Source: Paraburkholderia fynbosensis
GTDB lineage: Bacteria > Pseudomonadota > Gammaproteobacteria > Burkholderiales > Burkholderiaceae
Assembly: GCF_902859935.1 (NCBI RefSeq)
Contig: NZ_CADIKI010000003.1
Coordinates: forward strand, 186,001-250,000
Direction: 5' to 3'
Length of the DNA stretch: 64,000 nucleotides
In this document: positions 55,045-64,000 of the stretch, piece after piece
How the letters are laid out: each line of letters begins with the position of its first letter
How positions within the stretch are numbered: position 1 is the stretch's first letter
The notes under the pieces: model-generated
Database searches by the model: none
What the model was told of the DNA's origin: nothing
Seen by the model: the letters and a program-made list of their open reading frames with translations, nothing else
Made by a program: the position numbers and the translations under genes

Positions 55045-56259
55045 ATGGGAATTCGCTTGAAGAGCGTGGTGAGTGCGCTCGCGCTGTGTGCCTTCGCCAA
55101 CGTCAGCTATGCGGCCGACCCGATCAAGATCGGCGTCGACGGACCCTTCACCGGCGGGTCGTCTTCGATGGGCGTGAGCATGCGCGACGGCGTGCGTCTT
55201 GCCGCCGCTGAAATCAACAAAGGCGGCGGCGTGCTGGGCCGTCAGATCGTGCTGGTCGAACGCGACGACGAAGCGAAAAACGAACGTGGCGTGCAGATCG
55301 CGCAAGAGCTGATCAACAAGGAAAAAGTCGTCGCGGTGGTCGGCTACATCAATACCGGCGTCGCGCTCGCCTCGCAACGCTTCTTCCAGGAAGCGAAGAT
55401 TCCCGTCTTCAACAACGTCGCGACCGGCAGTATCGTGACGAAGCAATTCACCGATCAGCCCGACAACTACGTGTTCCGCAACGCCGCCGCGGACCGCATT
55501 CAGGCGCCGATGATCGTCGACGAAGCCGTCACGAAACGCGGCTTCAAGAAAGTGGCGATTCTCGCCGACTCGACCAACTACGGCCAGCTCGGCCGCGAAG
55601 ACCTCGAAAAAGCGCTCGCCGCGAAAGGCGTGAAGCCGGTCGCCGTCGAGAAATTCAACATCAAGGACGTCGACATGACCGCGCAGCTGCTCAAGGCCAA
55701 AGAGGCCGGCGCAGAAGCGGTGCTGACGTACGGGATCGGGCCGGAACTCGCGCAGATCGCCAACGGCATGGCCAAACTCGGCTGGAAAGTGCCGCTGATC
55801 GGCAGCTGGACGCTCTCCATGGCGAACTACATCGACAACGCGAGCACCAACGGCGAAGGCGCGCGCATGCCGCAGACCTTCATTCAGGAAGCCAATACGC
55901 CAAAGCGCAAGGCGTTCATCGACGCGTACCTGAAGGAATTCAAGCCGAAGAACAATCGCATCGACTCGCCGGTCTCCGCCGCGCAGGGCTACGACTCGGT
56001 CTACCTGCTGGCCGCCGCGATCACGCAGGCCGGTTCGACCGACGGCCCGAAAGTGCGCGCCGCGCTCGAAAACCTGGGCACCAAGGTGGAAGGCGTCGTG
56101 ATGGTCTACGACAAGCCGTTCACGCATGACGACCACGAAGCGATCAGTCCGAACGTGCCGGTGGTCGGCGAGGTCAAGGGCGGCCGCGTGATCTATGCGT
56201 ACGAGGCCGACCGCAAGGGCGGCAGCCAGTTGCGCACCAAGCAGGCGTCGTCGAACTAG
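55045..56259 (+). CDS. Branched-chain amino acid-type ABC substrate-binding protein
   Basis: A 404-residue LivJ-type periplasmic binding protein. The signal peptide MGIRLKSVVSALALCAFANV is cleaved near SYAAD; the mature part starts IKIGVDGPFTGGSSSMGVSM and contains VVAVVGYINTGVALASQRFF and VAILADSTNYGQLG. TACGGAGA precedes the start. A likely -10 TATACT lies at 54935-54940, and a GGAGCC/GGCTCC hairpin at 54990-55010 sits in the leader. It serves the permeases and ATPases that follow, starting 151 bp downstream. The exact ligand is unknown. Confidence 0.92.
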   Translation: MGIRLKSVVSALALCAFANVSYAADPIKIGVDGPFTGGSSSMGVSMRDGVRLAAAEINKGGGVLGRQIVLVERDDEAKNERGVQIAQELINKEKVVAVVGYINTGVALASQRFFQEAKIPVFNNVATGSIVTKQFTDQPDNYVFRNAAADRIQAPMIVDEAVTKRGFKKVAILADSTNYGQLGREDLEKALAAKGVKPVAVEKFNIKDVDMTAQLLKAKEAGAEAVLTYGIGPELAQIANGMAKLGWKVPLIGSWTLSMANYIDNASTNGEGARMPQTFIQEANTPKRKAFIDAYLKEFKPKNNRIDSPVSAAQGYDSVYLLAAAITQAGSTDGPKVRAALENLGTKVEGVVMVYDKPFTHDDHEAISPNVPVVGEVKGGRVIYAYEADRKGGSQLRTKQASSN

Positions 56260-56410
56260 GCGCGCGCCGACGCGAGCGCGGCGCGCACCTCGCGCCGGCC
56301 GCGTGGCAAAGCCGCGCGCACAACGCGCGGCAGCATGCTCCGGGAGCCGCACCCGCCTCACGGCGGGCGCGGCTCTGCCTCATAAGCGGTGAATACGAAG
56401 GCGCTCGACG

Positions 56411-57286
56411 ATGGCCATTCTTCTGCAGCTCGTCTATAGCGGCATTGCGCTCGGCATGATCTACGCCGTGATCGCATTCGGCTATCAACTCACGTTCGCC
56501 ACGTCCGGCACGCTGAACTTCGGCCAGGGCGACGCGCTGATGCTCGGCGCGCTGGTCGGCCTGACGCTGGTGTCATTGGGCGTCAACTACTGGCTGATGA
56601 TTCCGCTCGTCTGCCTGTTTGGTCTGCTGCAAGGCGCGTTCGTCGAACGGATCGGCGTGCGGCCCGCGATCAAGATCAAATCCGAATTCGGCTGGATCAT
56701 GTCGACCATCGCGCTCGGCATCATCTTCAAGAACGTCGCGGAAAACGTCTGGGGCCGCGATGATCTGCGCTTCCCGTCACCGCTGCCGGAAGCGCCGCTC
56801 CGGGTGCTCGGCGCTAACGTGCTGCCGATGGAACTGCTGGTGGTCGGCGGCGCACTCGTGATGATGCTGGCCGTCGAGTTCTTCAATCGCAAGACGATCT
56901 TCGGCAAGGCGGTGGTGGCCACCGCGAACGACCGCGACGCCGCCGCGCTGATGGGCATCAACACCGGCCTCGTGATCACGTTCTCGTATGCGCTGTCGTC
57001 GCTGACGGCGGCCTTCGCCGGCGTGCTGATCGCCCCGCTCACGCTGACCGGCGCGACGATGGGCGCGGTGCTCGGGCTCAAGGCGTTCGCGGTGGCGATC
57101 ATCGGCGGGCTGTCGAGCGGACTCGGCATCGTGGTCGGCGGCGTGATTCTCGGGATTGCGGAGACCACCACGGGCTTCTACATCTCGACCGGCTACAAGG
57201 ATGTGCCGGGGCTCGTGCTGCTGCTGATCGTGCTCGCGCTGAAACCCGCCGGCCTGTTCGGCAAGACCTCGATCAAGAAAGTGTGA
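56411..57286 (+). CDS. livH: Branched-chain amino acid ABC permease LivH
   Basis: A 291-residue permease with about eight helices. It begins LLQLVYSGIALGMIYAVIAF and has TFATSGTLNFGQGDALMLGA, the family's NFGQG motif, and the EAA-like GLKAFAVAIIGGLSSGLGIV near residue 220. It forms the channel with the LivM half of the next gene. Its stop overlaps the GTG of that gene (GTGTGA). Confidence 0.94.
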   Translation: MAILLQLVYSGIALGMIYAVIAFGYQLTFATSGTLNFGQGDALMLGALVGLTLVSLGVNYWLMIPLVCLFGLLQGAFVERIGVRPAIKIKSEFGWIMSTIALGIIFKNVAENVWGRDDLRFPSPLPEAPLRVLGANVLPMELLVVGGALVMMLAVEFFNRKTIFGKAVVATANDRDAAALMGINTGLVITFSYALSSLTAAFAGVLIAPLTLTGATMGAVLGLKAFAVAIIGGLSSGLGIVVGGVILGIAETTTGFYISTGYKDVPGLVLLLIVLALKPAGLFGKTSIKKV

Positions 57287-59235
57287 GGCCCGCCGTGAAT
57301 CTGAAGAAACTCATTGCGTCGGCTCTGGCGCTGGTCGCGCTCGCGGTGTTCCCGGTGCTGTCGGGCAATCCGTACTACATCCATCTGTTCGAGACCATCA
57401 TGATCTACGCGATCCTGCTGTTCGGTCTCGACATCGTAGTCGGCTATACCGGCCAGGTTTCGCTCGGCCATGCGGGGTTGTTCGGGGTCGGCGCTTATAC
57501 GGCGGGCGTGCTGTTCATCAAGCTCGGCATGCCGTTTTTCGTCACCGCGCCGCTCGCGATCCTGATCACGGCCGGCTTCGGCGCGATTCTCGCGCTGCCC
57601 GCCTTGCGCGTGTCCGGCCCCTACCTCGCGATGGTCACGCTCGCGTTCGGCACGATCCTGCAGATCCTCATCAACGAGATGGATTTTCTGACCAACGGGC
57701 CGATGGGCGTGAAGATCCCGAAGCCGTCGTTGGGCGGCCGGCCGATGAACGAAGTCGAATACTACTGGCTCGTCGCGGCGCTGCTGGTGGTGTCGCTGAT
57801 CGTCGTGCACCGCGTGCTCAAGTCGCACCTGGGCCGCGCGTTCGAAGCGCTGCGCGACAGTCCGATCGCCTCGGACTGCATGGGCGTGTCGGTGTACCGC
57901 TACAAGGTCTACGCGTTCGTGATCAGCGCGGGTTTTGCAGGACTGGCGGGCTGCCTCTATTCGTATTCGGAGCAGTACATCTCGCCGAATACCTACAACT
58001 TCGAGCTGACCATCCTGTTCCTGCTCGCGATCATCATGGGCGGACGCAAGACGCGCACCGGCGCGCTGCTCGGCTCCGCAATCATCGTGCTGCTGCCCAA
58101 ACTGCTCGACGATATCGACATGTTCCGCATCGTCGCGTCGGTGCTGGCGGCGGTGGTCGTGATCGGCGCGGGCGTGGCGCTCACGCGCAAGGTAACGACG
58201 CCGCGCAAGGTGGCGATTCCGGTGCTCGGCACGCTCGGGCTCGCCGCGTTCTCCTACCGCATCGACACGCTCGCCGACTGGCGGCTGACGATCTTCGGCC
58301 TGATGATTCTGCTCGTCGTGTACTACCTGCAGGACGGCGTGGTCGGCTTCGTGCGCAAGATCGTGCTGCACGGCCGGGTGCGCACGGTCACCGTCGACAC
58401 CACGGCGCCCACGACGGTCGGCGGCGATGCGGTTCAGGCGGTGCAAGCAGGCGGCACGGAAGACATCCTGCAGTTGCGCGGCATCCTGATGCAGTTCAGC
58501 GGCCTGAAGGCGCTCAACAATGTCGATCTCACGGTGCGGCGCGGCACGATTCACGGCCTGATCGGCCCGAACGGCTCCGGCAAGAGCACGATGATGAACG
58601 TGCTGACGGGCATCTACGTACCGACCGCCGGCACGCTCGACTATCGCGGCACGTCGCTCGCGGGCAAGACCTCCGCGCAGATCGCGCTGGCGGGCATCGC
58701 GCGCACGTTCCAGAACGTGCAGCTGTTCGGCGAGATGACCGCGCTCGAAAACGTGCTGGTCGGTCTGCATCACACGTTCCGCGCCAATCTCGCCGACGTC
58801 GGGCTGATGTCGCGGCGCTACCGGCGCGAGGAAGAGGCTGCCCGCGAGCGCGCGTTCGGCATGCTGCGCTTCGTCGGGCTGCAGAACGTGGCCGGCGAGG
58901 AAGCGCGCAACCTGCCCTACGGCAAGCAGCGGCTGCTCGAAATCGCGCGGGCGCTCGCGCTCGATCCGCAAGTGCTGCTGCTCGATGAGCCGGCCGCGGG
59001 CCTCACCGCGCCGGACATCAAGGAACTGATCGCGATCATCCGCAAGGTGCGCGATCACGGCATCACTGTCGTGCTGATCGAACATCACATGGACGTCGTG
59101 ATGAGCGTGTGCAACCGCGTGTCGGTGCTCGACTTCGGGCAGAAGATCGCGGAAGGCAATCCGGCCGAAGTCCAGTCGAACGAGAAAGTCATCGAGGCTT
59201 ATCTCGGCGGCCAGGCGGCCGGGCAAGCAGCCTGA
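57283..59235 (+). CDS. Fused branched-chain amino acid permease (LivM) and ATPase (LivG)
   Basis: A 650-residue two-domain protein. Residues about 1-290 are a LivM permease with VVGYTGQVSLGHAGLFGVGA and ALPALRVSGPYLAMVTLAFG. Residues about 290-375 add two or three further hydrophobic helices. From about 400 there is a LivG ATPase: Walker A GLIGPNGSGKSTMMNVLTG, signature LPYGKQRLLEIARAL and Walker B VLLLDEPAAGLTAPD. The start is GTG at 57283, overlapping the livH stop; GTG at 57295 is an alternative. Normally these are two proteins, so the fusion fixes their ratio. No internal stop or start splits it. Confidence 0.93.
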   Translation: MRPAVNLKKLIASALALVALAVFPVLSGNPYYIHLFETIMIYAILLFGLDIVVGYTGQVSLGHAGLFGVGAYTAGVLFIKLGMPFFVTAPLAILITAGFGAILALPALRVSGPYLAMVTLAFGTILQILINEMDFLTNGPMGVKIPKPSLGGRPMNEVEYYWLVAALLVVSLIVVHRVLKSHLGRAFEALRDSPIASDCMGVSVYRYKVYAFVISAGFAGLAGCLYSYSEQYISPNTYNFELTILFLLAIIMGGRKTRTGALLGSAIIVLLPKLLDDIDMFRIVASVLAAVVVIGAGVALTRKVTTPRKVAIPVLGTLGLAAFSYRIDTLADWRLTIFGLMILLVVYYLQDGVVGFVRKIVLHGRVRTVTVDTTAPTTVGGDAVQAVQAGGTEDILQLRGILMQFSGLKALNNVDLTVRRGTIHGLIGPNGSGKSTMMNVLTGIYVPTAGTLDYRGTSLAGKTSAQIALAGIARTFQNVQLFGEMTALENVLVGLHHTFRANLADVGLMSRRYRREEEAARERAFGMLRFVGLQNVAGEEARNLPYGKQRLLEIARALALDPQVLLLDEPAAGLTAPDIKELIAIIRKVRDHGITVVLIEHHMDVVMSVCNRVSVLDFGQKIAEGNPAEVQSNEKVIEAYLGGQAAGQAA

Positions 59236-59272
59236 GTCGCGCAGACAGGTCTTGAGACACACAGGAACACAC

Positions 59273-60007
59273 ATGCTATCGATCAGAAATCTGCATGCGG
59301 GCTACGGCAAGGTCAAAGTGCTGCACGGCATTTCGATCGACGTGCCGAAGGCGTCGGTCGTCACGCTGATCGGTTCGAACGGCGCGGGCAAGACCACCAC
59401 GATGCGCGCGATCTCCGGGATGATCCGTCCGAGCGCCGGTGAAATCACGATGGGCGTGGGCGCAAGCGCGAAGCGGATCGACTCGCTCGACTCGCACCGC
59501 ATCGCGCGGCTCGGCCTCGCGCATTCGCCGGAAGGCCGGCGCGTGTTCGCGACGATGAGCGTAACCGACAATCTGATTCTCGGCGCGTTTCCACGCCTCA
59601 CATGGGCACGGCCGCGCGGCGACGTGAACGCCGATCTGGAGCGCGCGATCGAACTGTTCCCGCGTCTGAAGGAGCGGCGCAATCAACTGGCCGGCACGCT
59701 GTCCGGCGGCGAGCAGCAGATGCTGGCGATGGCGCGTGCGATCATGCTGAACCCCGAACTCGTGCTGCTCGACGAACCGTCGATGGGGCTCGCGCCGATT
59801 CTCGTCGAAGAGGTGTTTCGCATCATCGAGAATCTGAAGGGCCAGGGCGTGACGATGCTGCTGGTCGAGCAGTTCGCCGCGGCGGCGCTCAATGTGGCCG
59901 ACTACGGCTATGTGCTGGAAAATGGCCGGATCGCCGCGCATGGGCCGGCGCTGCAATTGCGTAACGATCCCTCGGTGAAGGCGGCCTATCTGGGCACGAG
60001 TCATTGA
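59273..60007 (+). CDS. livF: Branched-chain amino acid ABC ATPase LivF
   Basis: A 244-residue ATPase. It begins MLSIRNLHAGYGKVKVLHGI; Walker A is LIGSNGAGKTTTMRAISG, the signature LSGGEQQMLAMARAI and Walker B LVLLDEPSMGLAPIL. AGGA at 59262-59265 supports the start at 59273. It completes the five-function transporter carried by four genes. A perfect GCCGCCAT/ATGGCGGC hairpin at 60022-60041 follows, without a T-run. Confidence 0.95.
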   Translation: MLSIRNLHAGYGKVKVLHGISIDVPKASVVTLIGSNGAGKTTTMRAISGMIRPSAGEITMGVGASAKRIDSLDSHRIARLGLAHSPEGRRVFATMSVTDNLILGAFPRLTWARPRGDVNADLERAIELFPRLKERRNQLAGTLSGGEQQMLAMARAIMLNPELVLLDEPSMGLAPILVEEVFRIIENLKGQGVTMLLVEQFAAAALNVADYGYVLENGRIAAHGPALQLRNDPSVKAAYLGTSH

Positions 60008-60021
60008 CTCGACGGGCATGA

Positions 60022-60041
60022 GCCGCCATCGAGATGGCGGC
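60022..60041. terminator. Hairpin between convergent livF and chemoreceptor genes
   Basis: GCCGCCAT pairs with ATGGCGGC around loop CGAG, 15 bp after the livF stop. There is no T-run, so it is a weak or factor-assisted terminator at best. Confidence 0.4.
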
Positions 60042-60127
60042 CCCGACTGCGGGCCGCTGTCGATGGGCCTGTCGGGCCCGCGCTGCCACGCGGCGCCCTC
60101 CGCCCGCCCGCGAGCGGTACGAGTTGC

Positions 60128-61687
60128 CTACGCCGACAGCGTGTCGAGCTGAAACACCGAGACGGCGTCCTTCAGAATCGCCGCCTGCTCTTCCAGCGAC
60201 TTCGCCGCGGCCGCGGCCTGCTCGACGAGCGCCGCGTTGTGCTGCGTGACCTCGTCGATCTGCGAGACCGCCTTGTTGACCTGCTCGATGCCGTCGCTCT
60301 GCTCCAGCGCGGAGGCCTCGATCTCGTTCATCACGCCGGTGACGCGCTCGACCGCGCTCATCGCTTCGTGAATCGTCTTCTGCGCGTCGGACACGAGCGA
60401 GGCGCCCTCCTCGACCTTGGCCGCGGATTCGCCGATCAGCTCCTTGATCTCCTTGGCCGCCGCGCCCGAGCGCTGCGCAAGACTGCGCACTTCCGAGGCC
60501 ACCACCGCAAAGCCGCGCCCCTGTTCGCCCGCGCGCGCCGCTTCCACCGCCGCGTTCAACGCGAGAATGTTGGTCTGAAACGCGATCCCTTCGATCATGC
60601 CGATGATCTCCGTCACCTTGCGCGAGGACTCGCTAATGCCGTCCATCGTTTCGGTGACGCGCGACACCACCGTGCCGCCGCGCGTGACCGTGTCGAGCGC
60701 GCCGTGGGCAAGCCGGTTCGCCTGCTTGGCGTTGTCGGCGTTCTGCTTCACCGTCGCCGACAACTGCTCCATGCTGGCCGCCGTCTGCTGCAACGCGGCC
60801 GCCTGCTGCTCGGTGCGCGCGGACAGGTCCGCGTTGCCCGACGCGATTTCGTTCGCGCCCTGGGTGATCGCGCTCGTGCTGCCGCGCACCTTGGCGACGG
60901 TTTCGACGAGGCCGTCGCGCATCTTCGTCAGCGCGCCGAGCAACTGGCCCATCTCGTTGCGCGAGCGCACCTTGATGGCGACCGTCAGATCACCGGCGGC
61001 GATCCGCTCGAAGTGCTTGACGGTCGCGTTGACCGGCTTGATCAGCGCCGCCGACAGCGCCATGCGCGCCGCCACGCCGATCACGAGCGCGATCACGCCG
61101 ATAGCGACGAACAGCAGCGTCGCCAGCTGGAAGCGCTGCGCGCCGGTAGCGGCCTGTTGGTGCTGACTGTCGATCTGCGCGCTTTCGAGTGCGTCGATCG
61201 CTTTCGAATAGGTTGCGTAGAAGCTGTTCGCGGTGTCGCCCTGGATGTTGCGGAAGGTGTTGAAGTCGAAATCGGTGAGGGCCTTGAATTCCGGCTCGAT
61301 CGCCTTGTCGACCAGCGCGGCGCGCGCCTGCTCGACGCCTTGCGCGAGCTTGCGCTCGGCGTCGCTCGCGAACGGGCCCGCCATGTAGTTGCGGAAGTCC
61401 TTGTTCGACTCGACGAGCACCTTGTGCGCGGCCGGCAGCAGATCGTCGGTCTGCTTGCCGACGCTAAAGAGCGTCTGATACGTGCCCAACGCGAGCTGCA
61501 CCTGCAGAAGCTTTTCGGAACTCGCCTTCAGATGCGATAGCGCGACCGCGCTGCGCTGCGTGTCGTCGAGGCTGCTGTTGGCGAGTTTGAGCGCGCCATA
61601 ACCGACAGCGATGACCGTCAGAAGGAAAGCGACGAATACGCTGATTACCAGCGTCAGGCCGCCACGAATTGTGATGTTATTTAGCAT
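60128..61687 (-). CDS. Methyl-accepting chemotaxis protein, Tar/Tsr-like
   Basis: A 519-residue transmembrane chemoreceptor. TM1 is at about residues 9-32 ([20 protein letters not shown]), a four-helix-bundle periplasmic sensor at about 33-187, TM2 at about 188-212, HAMP at about 213-265 ([20 protein letters not shown]) and the signalling coiled coil after it, with the hairpin tip [20 protein letters not shown] and [14 protein letters not shown]. It ends VFQLDTLSA with no NWETF-like pentapeptide tether, so it would rely on other receptors for CheR access. It converges on the liv operon; the ligand is unknown. Confidence 0.93.
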   Translation of the reverse strand: MLNNITIRGGLTLVISVFVAFLLTVIAVGYGALKLANSSLDDTQRSAVALSHLKASSEKLLQVQLALGTYQTLFSVGKQTDDLLPAAHKVLVESNKDFRNYMAGPFASDAERKLAQGVEQARAALVDKAIEPEFKALTDFDFNTFRNIQGDTANSFYATYSKAIDALESAQIDSQHQQAATGAQRFQLATLLFVAIGVIALVIGVAARMALSAALIKPVNATVKHFERIAAGDLTVAIKVRSRNEMGQLLGALTKMRDGLVETVAKVRGSTSAITQGANEIASGNADLSARTEQQAAALQQTAASMEQLSATVKQNADNAKQANRLAHGALDTVTRGGTVVSRVTETMDGISESSRKVTEIIGMIEGIAFQTNILALNAAVEAARAGEQGRGFAVVASEVRSLAQRSGAAAKEIKELIGESAAKVEEGASLVSDAQKTIHEAMSAVERVTGVMNEIEASALEQSDGIEQVNKAVSQIDEVTQHNAALVEQAAAAAKSLEEQAAILKDAVSVFQLDTLSA

Positions 61688-61981
61688 TGGGTCTCCGGAA
61701 CGTCTTGCCGATCTGCGGCGAAACAGATTGGCAGTTGCACGCGCCGCCGCTTGACGGTGACTCGTTGCGCGTGACTTACACTTCGCCGCATCCAGGTTAA
61801 CGACCGCGCGCCGACTGCGCTGGATAGGTGAAATCCATGACTGGCGCGCCTTTGCGTCCGCTTCGCACCTCACTATCTGGGATCGGCCGCGCGTTGCGCG
61901 ACAATGGCGGGTGGCGCGCCACCCGGCCGGCGCCCGACGTTTCGTTTGTATAATTCGCCGTCTTCGCTCAGGCCCACTTTC

Positions 61982-63082
61982 ATGCTTAGTTTTGCGCTCG
62001 GCTTTCTGGTTTCACTGCTGATCACGCTGTTGATCGTGCGCTATGCGCATCTGCATGAAAAATTGTCCACCGATACCGATCTGGCCGGCGTGCAGAAATT
62101 CCACGTGCGGCCGGTGCCGCGCATCGGCGGGACCGGGATACTGCTCGGGCTGATTGCCGCGGCGGTGCAGTTGCATCGTGCGTATCCGGCCGTGTCGGGC
62201 GGCATTCTCGGCCTGGTCGCGTGCGGCATGCCGGCGTTCGGCTCGGGTCTCGTCGAGGATCTGACCAAGCGCGTGTCGCCGCTCGTGCGCCTCGTCTGCA
62301 CGATGGTGGCCGCCGCGCTCGCTTTTTTCCTGCTCGATATCGCGGTCACGCGCATCAGCGTGCCGCCGCTCGACTTTCTGCTCTCGTACGCGGTGGTCTC
62401 TTTCGCGGTCACGGTGCTGGCCGTTGCGGCGCTCGCCAACGCGATCAACATCATCGACGGCTTCAACGGCCTTGCGTCGATGGTCGCATTCATGATGTTC
62501 GCGTCGCTCGCCTACGTGGCGTTCCAGGTTCATGATCCGATCGTGCTGTCCGCGTCGTTCATGATGATGGGCGCGGTGCTCGGCTTCTTCATCTGGAATT
62601 TTCCGGCGGGGCTGATCTTTCTCGGCGACGGCGGCGCGTACTTCATCGGCTTCATGCTCGCCGAACTGTCGATCATGCTGGTGATGCGCAATCGCGACGT
62701 GTCCGCGTGGTATCCGGTGCTGCTGTTCATGTATCCGATCTTCGAGACGTGCTTCTCGATCTACCGGAAAAAGTTCATTCGCGGCATGTCGCCGGGCATT
62801 CCCGACGGCGTGCATCTGCATATGCTCGTGTATAAGCGGCTGATGCGCTGGGTGGTCGGCACGCGCACCGCGCGCGAACTGACGCGGCGCAATTCGCTGA
62901 CTTCGCCGTATCTGTGGCTGCTATGTCTGATCGCGGTCGTGCCGGCCACGCTGTTCTGGCGGCATACGCTGCATCTGTTCTGCTTCGTTGTGGTGTTCGC
63001 GGCGACTTATGTGTGGCTGTATGTGAGCATCGTGCGCTTCAAGTCGCCGCGGTGGATGGTGGTGAGGAAGGGGAAGCGGTAA
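61982..63082 (+). CDS. WecA/WbpL-like polyprenyl-phosphate glycosylphosphotransferase
   Basis: A 366-residue membrane enzyme of the MraY/WecA family with about ten helices. It transfers a sugar-1-phosphate (often an N-acetylhexosamine) to undecaprenyl phosphate and so starts O-antigen or exopolysaccharide units. Signature parts are [20 protein letters not shown] near residue 158 and the magnesium motif [19 protein letters not shown] near 215. The HIHH-like segment appears as [14 protein letters not shown]. It fits the polysaccharide genes at 50-55 kb but is separated from them by liv and the chemoreceptor. A strong terminator follows. Confidence 0.9.
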   Translation: MLSFALGFLVSLLITLLIVRYAHLHEKLSTDTDLAGVQKFHVRPVPRIGGTGILLGLIAAAVQLHRAYPAVSGGILGLVACGMPAFGSGLVEDLTKRVSPLVRLVCTMVAAALAFFLLDIAVTRISVPPLDFLLSYAVVSFAVTVLAVAALANAINIIDGFNGLASMVAFMMFASLAYVAFQVHDPIVLSASFMMMGAVLGFFIWNFPAGLIFLGDGGAYFIGFMLAELSIMLVMRNRDVSAWYPVLLFMYPIFETCFSIYRKKFIRGMSPGIPDGVHLHMLVYKRLMRWVVGTRTARELTRRNSLTSPYLWLLCLIAVVPATLFWRHTLHLFCFVVVFAATYVWLYVSIVRFKSPRWMVVRKGKR

Positions 63083-63086
63083 GCGG

Positions 63087-63109
63087 AAAAAGGCGCAGGG
63101 CGCCTTTTT
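63087..63109. terminator. Bidirectional terminator
   Basis: AAAAAGGCGC and GCGCCTTTTT form a 10-bp stem with loop AGG directly after the WecA-like gene stop, giving a T-run on either strand. It serves both that gene and the convergent epimerase gene. Confidence 0.88.
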
Positions 63110-63154
63110 CTTTATGTGTATCTCTGAGCGATTACGAAGCTGCCGCCGCCTTCG

Positions 63155-64000
63155 CTACGACGCCCGCGTCACCGGCGTCACGCTGCGCAGTGCGGTAGCC
63201 GTGGCCGGCTGATATTCGGGCACCCAGCGGCGCAGATCGCGGCGCACTTCATCGTCCGACGGCACGCGGTGCTGCATCAGCCACGGCAGCAGATTGTCGA
63301 TCATGGAGTCGGGCACTGCGCGCGCCCGCGCGATGCGCAACTTCGGATGCGGTGTGCGCGTGGTCGTTTCATCATCGGCCAGCAGTTCTTCGTACAGCTT
63401 CTCGCCGGGACGCAACCCGGTGAACACGACGCGAATCTGCTCTTCGGTAAAGCCATACAGACGGATCAGATCGTGCGCGAGATCGGCGATGCGCACCGGC
63501 TTACCCATGTCGAGAATGAAAATTTCGCCGCCGCGTCCCATGCTCGAGGCCTGCAACACCAGTTGCGACGCCTCCGGAATCGTCATGAAGAAGCGGGTGA
63601 TCTCCGGGTGCGTGACCGTGACCGGACCGCCGCGCGCAATCTGCTCCTGGAACTTCGGAATCACGCTGCCGGCGCTACCGAGCACGTTGCCGAACCGCAC
63701 CGTTTCGAATTGCGTGCGCCGCGAGCCCTGCGCCTGCAGCGCTGAGCAGGCCATCTCCGCGAGACGCTTGCTCGCGCCCATCACGTTGGTCGGGTTGACG
63801 GCCTTGTCGGTGGAAATCAGCACGAAATGGGCGACGTCGTGGCGGATCGCCGCGCGCCCCACGCGATAGGTGCCGAGCACGTTGTTGCGCACGGCCTGCC
63901 ACGTGTTCACCTCTTCCATCAGCGGCACGTGTTTGTAGGCCGCCGCATGAAACACGATATGCGGACAGTAGCGCGCCATCACCTGATCGAGCAGCAGCGA
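63155..64000 (-). CDS. CapD/WbpM-type nucleoside-diphosphate-sugar epimerase/dehydratase, C-terminal part
   Basis: The last 281 residues of a polysaccharide biosynthesis protein; the N-terminus lies beyond base 64000. Visible parts are VFHAAAYKHVPLMEEV, FVLISTDKAVNPTNVMGASK (the usual S-T-D-K-A catalytic segment with M in place of Y), RFGNVLGSAGSVIPKF and VFTGLRPGEKLYEELL. Full-length relatives have four N-terminal membrane helices and a Rossmann domain, and act as 4,6-dehydratases on UDP-N-acetylhexosamines. It probably supplies the initiating sugar for the neighbouring WecA-like transferase. Confidence 0.9.
   Translation of the reverse strand, partial: SLLLDQVMARYCPHIVFHAAAYKHVPLMEEVNTWQAVRNNVLGTYRVGRAAIRHDVAHFVLISTDKAVNPTNVMGASKRLAEMACSALQAQGSRRTQFETVRFGNVLGSAGSVIPKFQEQIARGGPVTVTHPEITRFFMTIPEASQLVLQASSMGRGGEIFILDMGKPVRIADLAHDLIRLYGFTEEQIRVVFTGLRPGEKLYEELLADDETTTRTPHPKLRIARARAVPDSMIDNLLPWLMQHRVPSDDEVRRDLRRWVPEYQPATATALRSVTPVTRAS

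Noticed and set aside
57193..59274. A 693-codon minus-strand open frame opposite the LivM-LivG fusion
   Set aside because: Low-complexity Arg/His/Glu product, no family resemblance, fully antisense to a recognised transporter gene.

Overview
The window is high-GC, densely coded chromosomal DNA whose gene set fits a betaproteobacterium of the Burkholderia group, most likely Paraburkholderia. The clues are a DUF2486 gene beside holC-pepA, the DUF2844/DUF3443 pair, a Kdo hydroxylase between waaA and waaC, an assimilatory sulfate operon with DUF934 and no cysJ, and a complete urt-ure locus. This assignment comes from gene content and protein resemblance, not from a search. I saw no tRNA, rRNA, CRISPR array, integrase or intact insertion sequence.

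Layout. 1-2.3 kb: a cut LysR regulator divergent from ilvD. 2.4-8.6 kb: a small cytochrome c, then DUF2486-holC-pepA (minus strand) divergent from lptF-lptG-cbiX. 8.6-9.7 kb: a non-coding stretch with a hairpin-rich, probably dispersed repeat, then an unrecognised 150-aa protein behind a structured leader. 9.8-17.2 kb: minus-strand operon cysI-DUF934-cysH-cysD-cysN-cobA, divergent from a CysB-type regulator. 17.3-19 kb: an orphan substrate-binding protein, a remnant of an efflux membrane-fusion protein and a small hypothetical gene. 19-26 kb: a minus-strand sugar operon (LacI regulator, ABC ATPase, permease, binding protein, TIM-barrel isomerase, Gfo/Idh/MocA dehydrogenase) with a perfect 20-bp operator palindrome at its head.

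26.3-30.5 kb: a PIMT-type methyltransferase, a rhodanese, a decayed and truncated tolC-like pseudogene, then DUF2844 and a DUF3443 protein with hexanucleotide repeat arrays. 30.6-45.1 kb: a class III aminotransferase, then urea uptake (urtABCDE) and urease (ureD, ureABCEFG), with a lone amino-acid-type binding protein between ureD and ureA. Good sigma-54 promoter matches precede both urtA and that binding protein, and NtrC-like sites lie upstream of the second, which points to nitrogen control.

45.2-54.8 kb: the lipopolysaccharide core genes waaA, kdoO and waaC, then a phosphomannomutase, and a plus-strand group of flippase, two glycosyltransferases and galE. 55-60 kb: a branched-chain amino acid ABC operon with a fused permease-ATPase. 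60.1-61.7 kb: a chemoreceptor. 62-64 kb: a WecA-type glycan initiating transferase facing the cut 3' part of a CapD/WbpM-type epimerase/dehydratase. Most of the window is core metabolism, nutrient uptake and envelope biogenesis. The parts most worth a second look are the sigma-54/NtrC control region inside the urease locus, the tolC ruin, the sugar operon, and the repeat plus leader at 8.6-9.2 kb.
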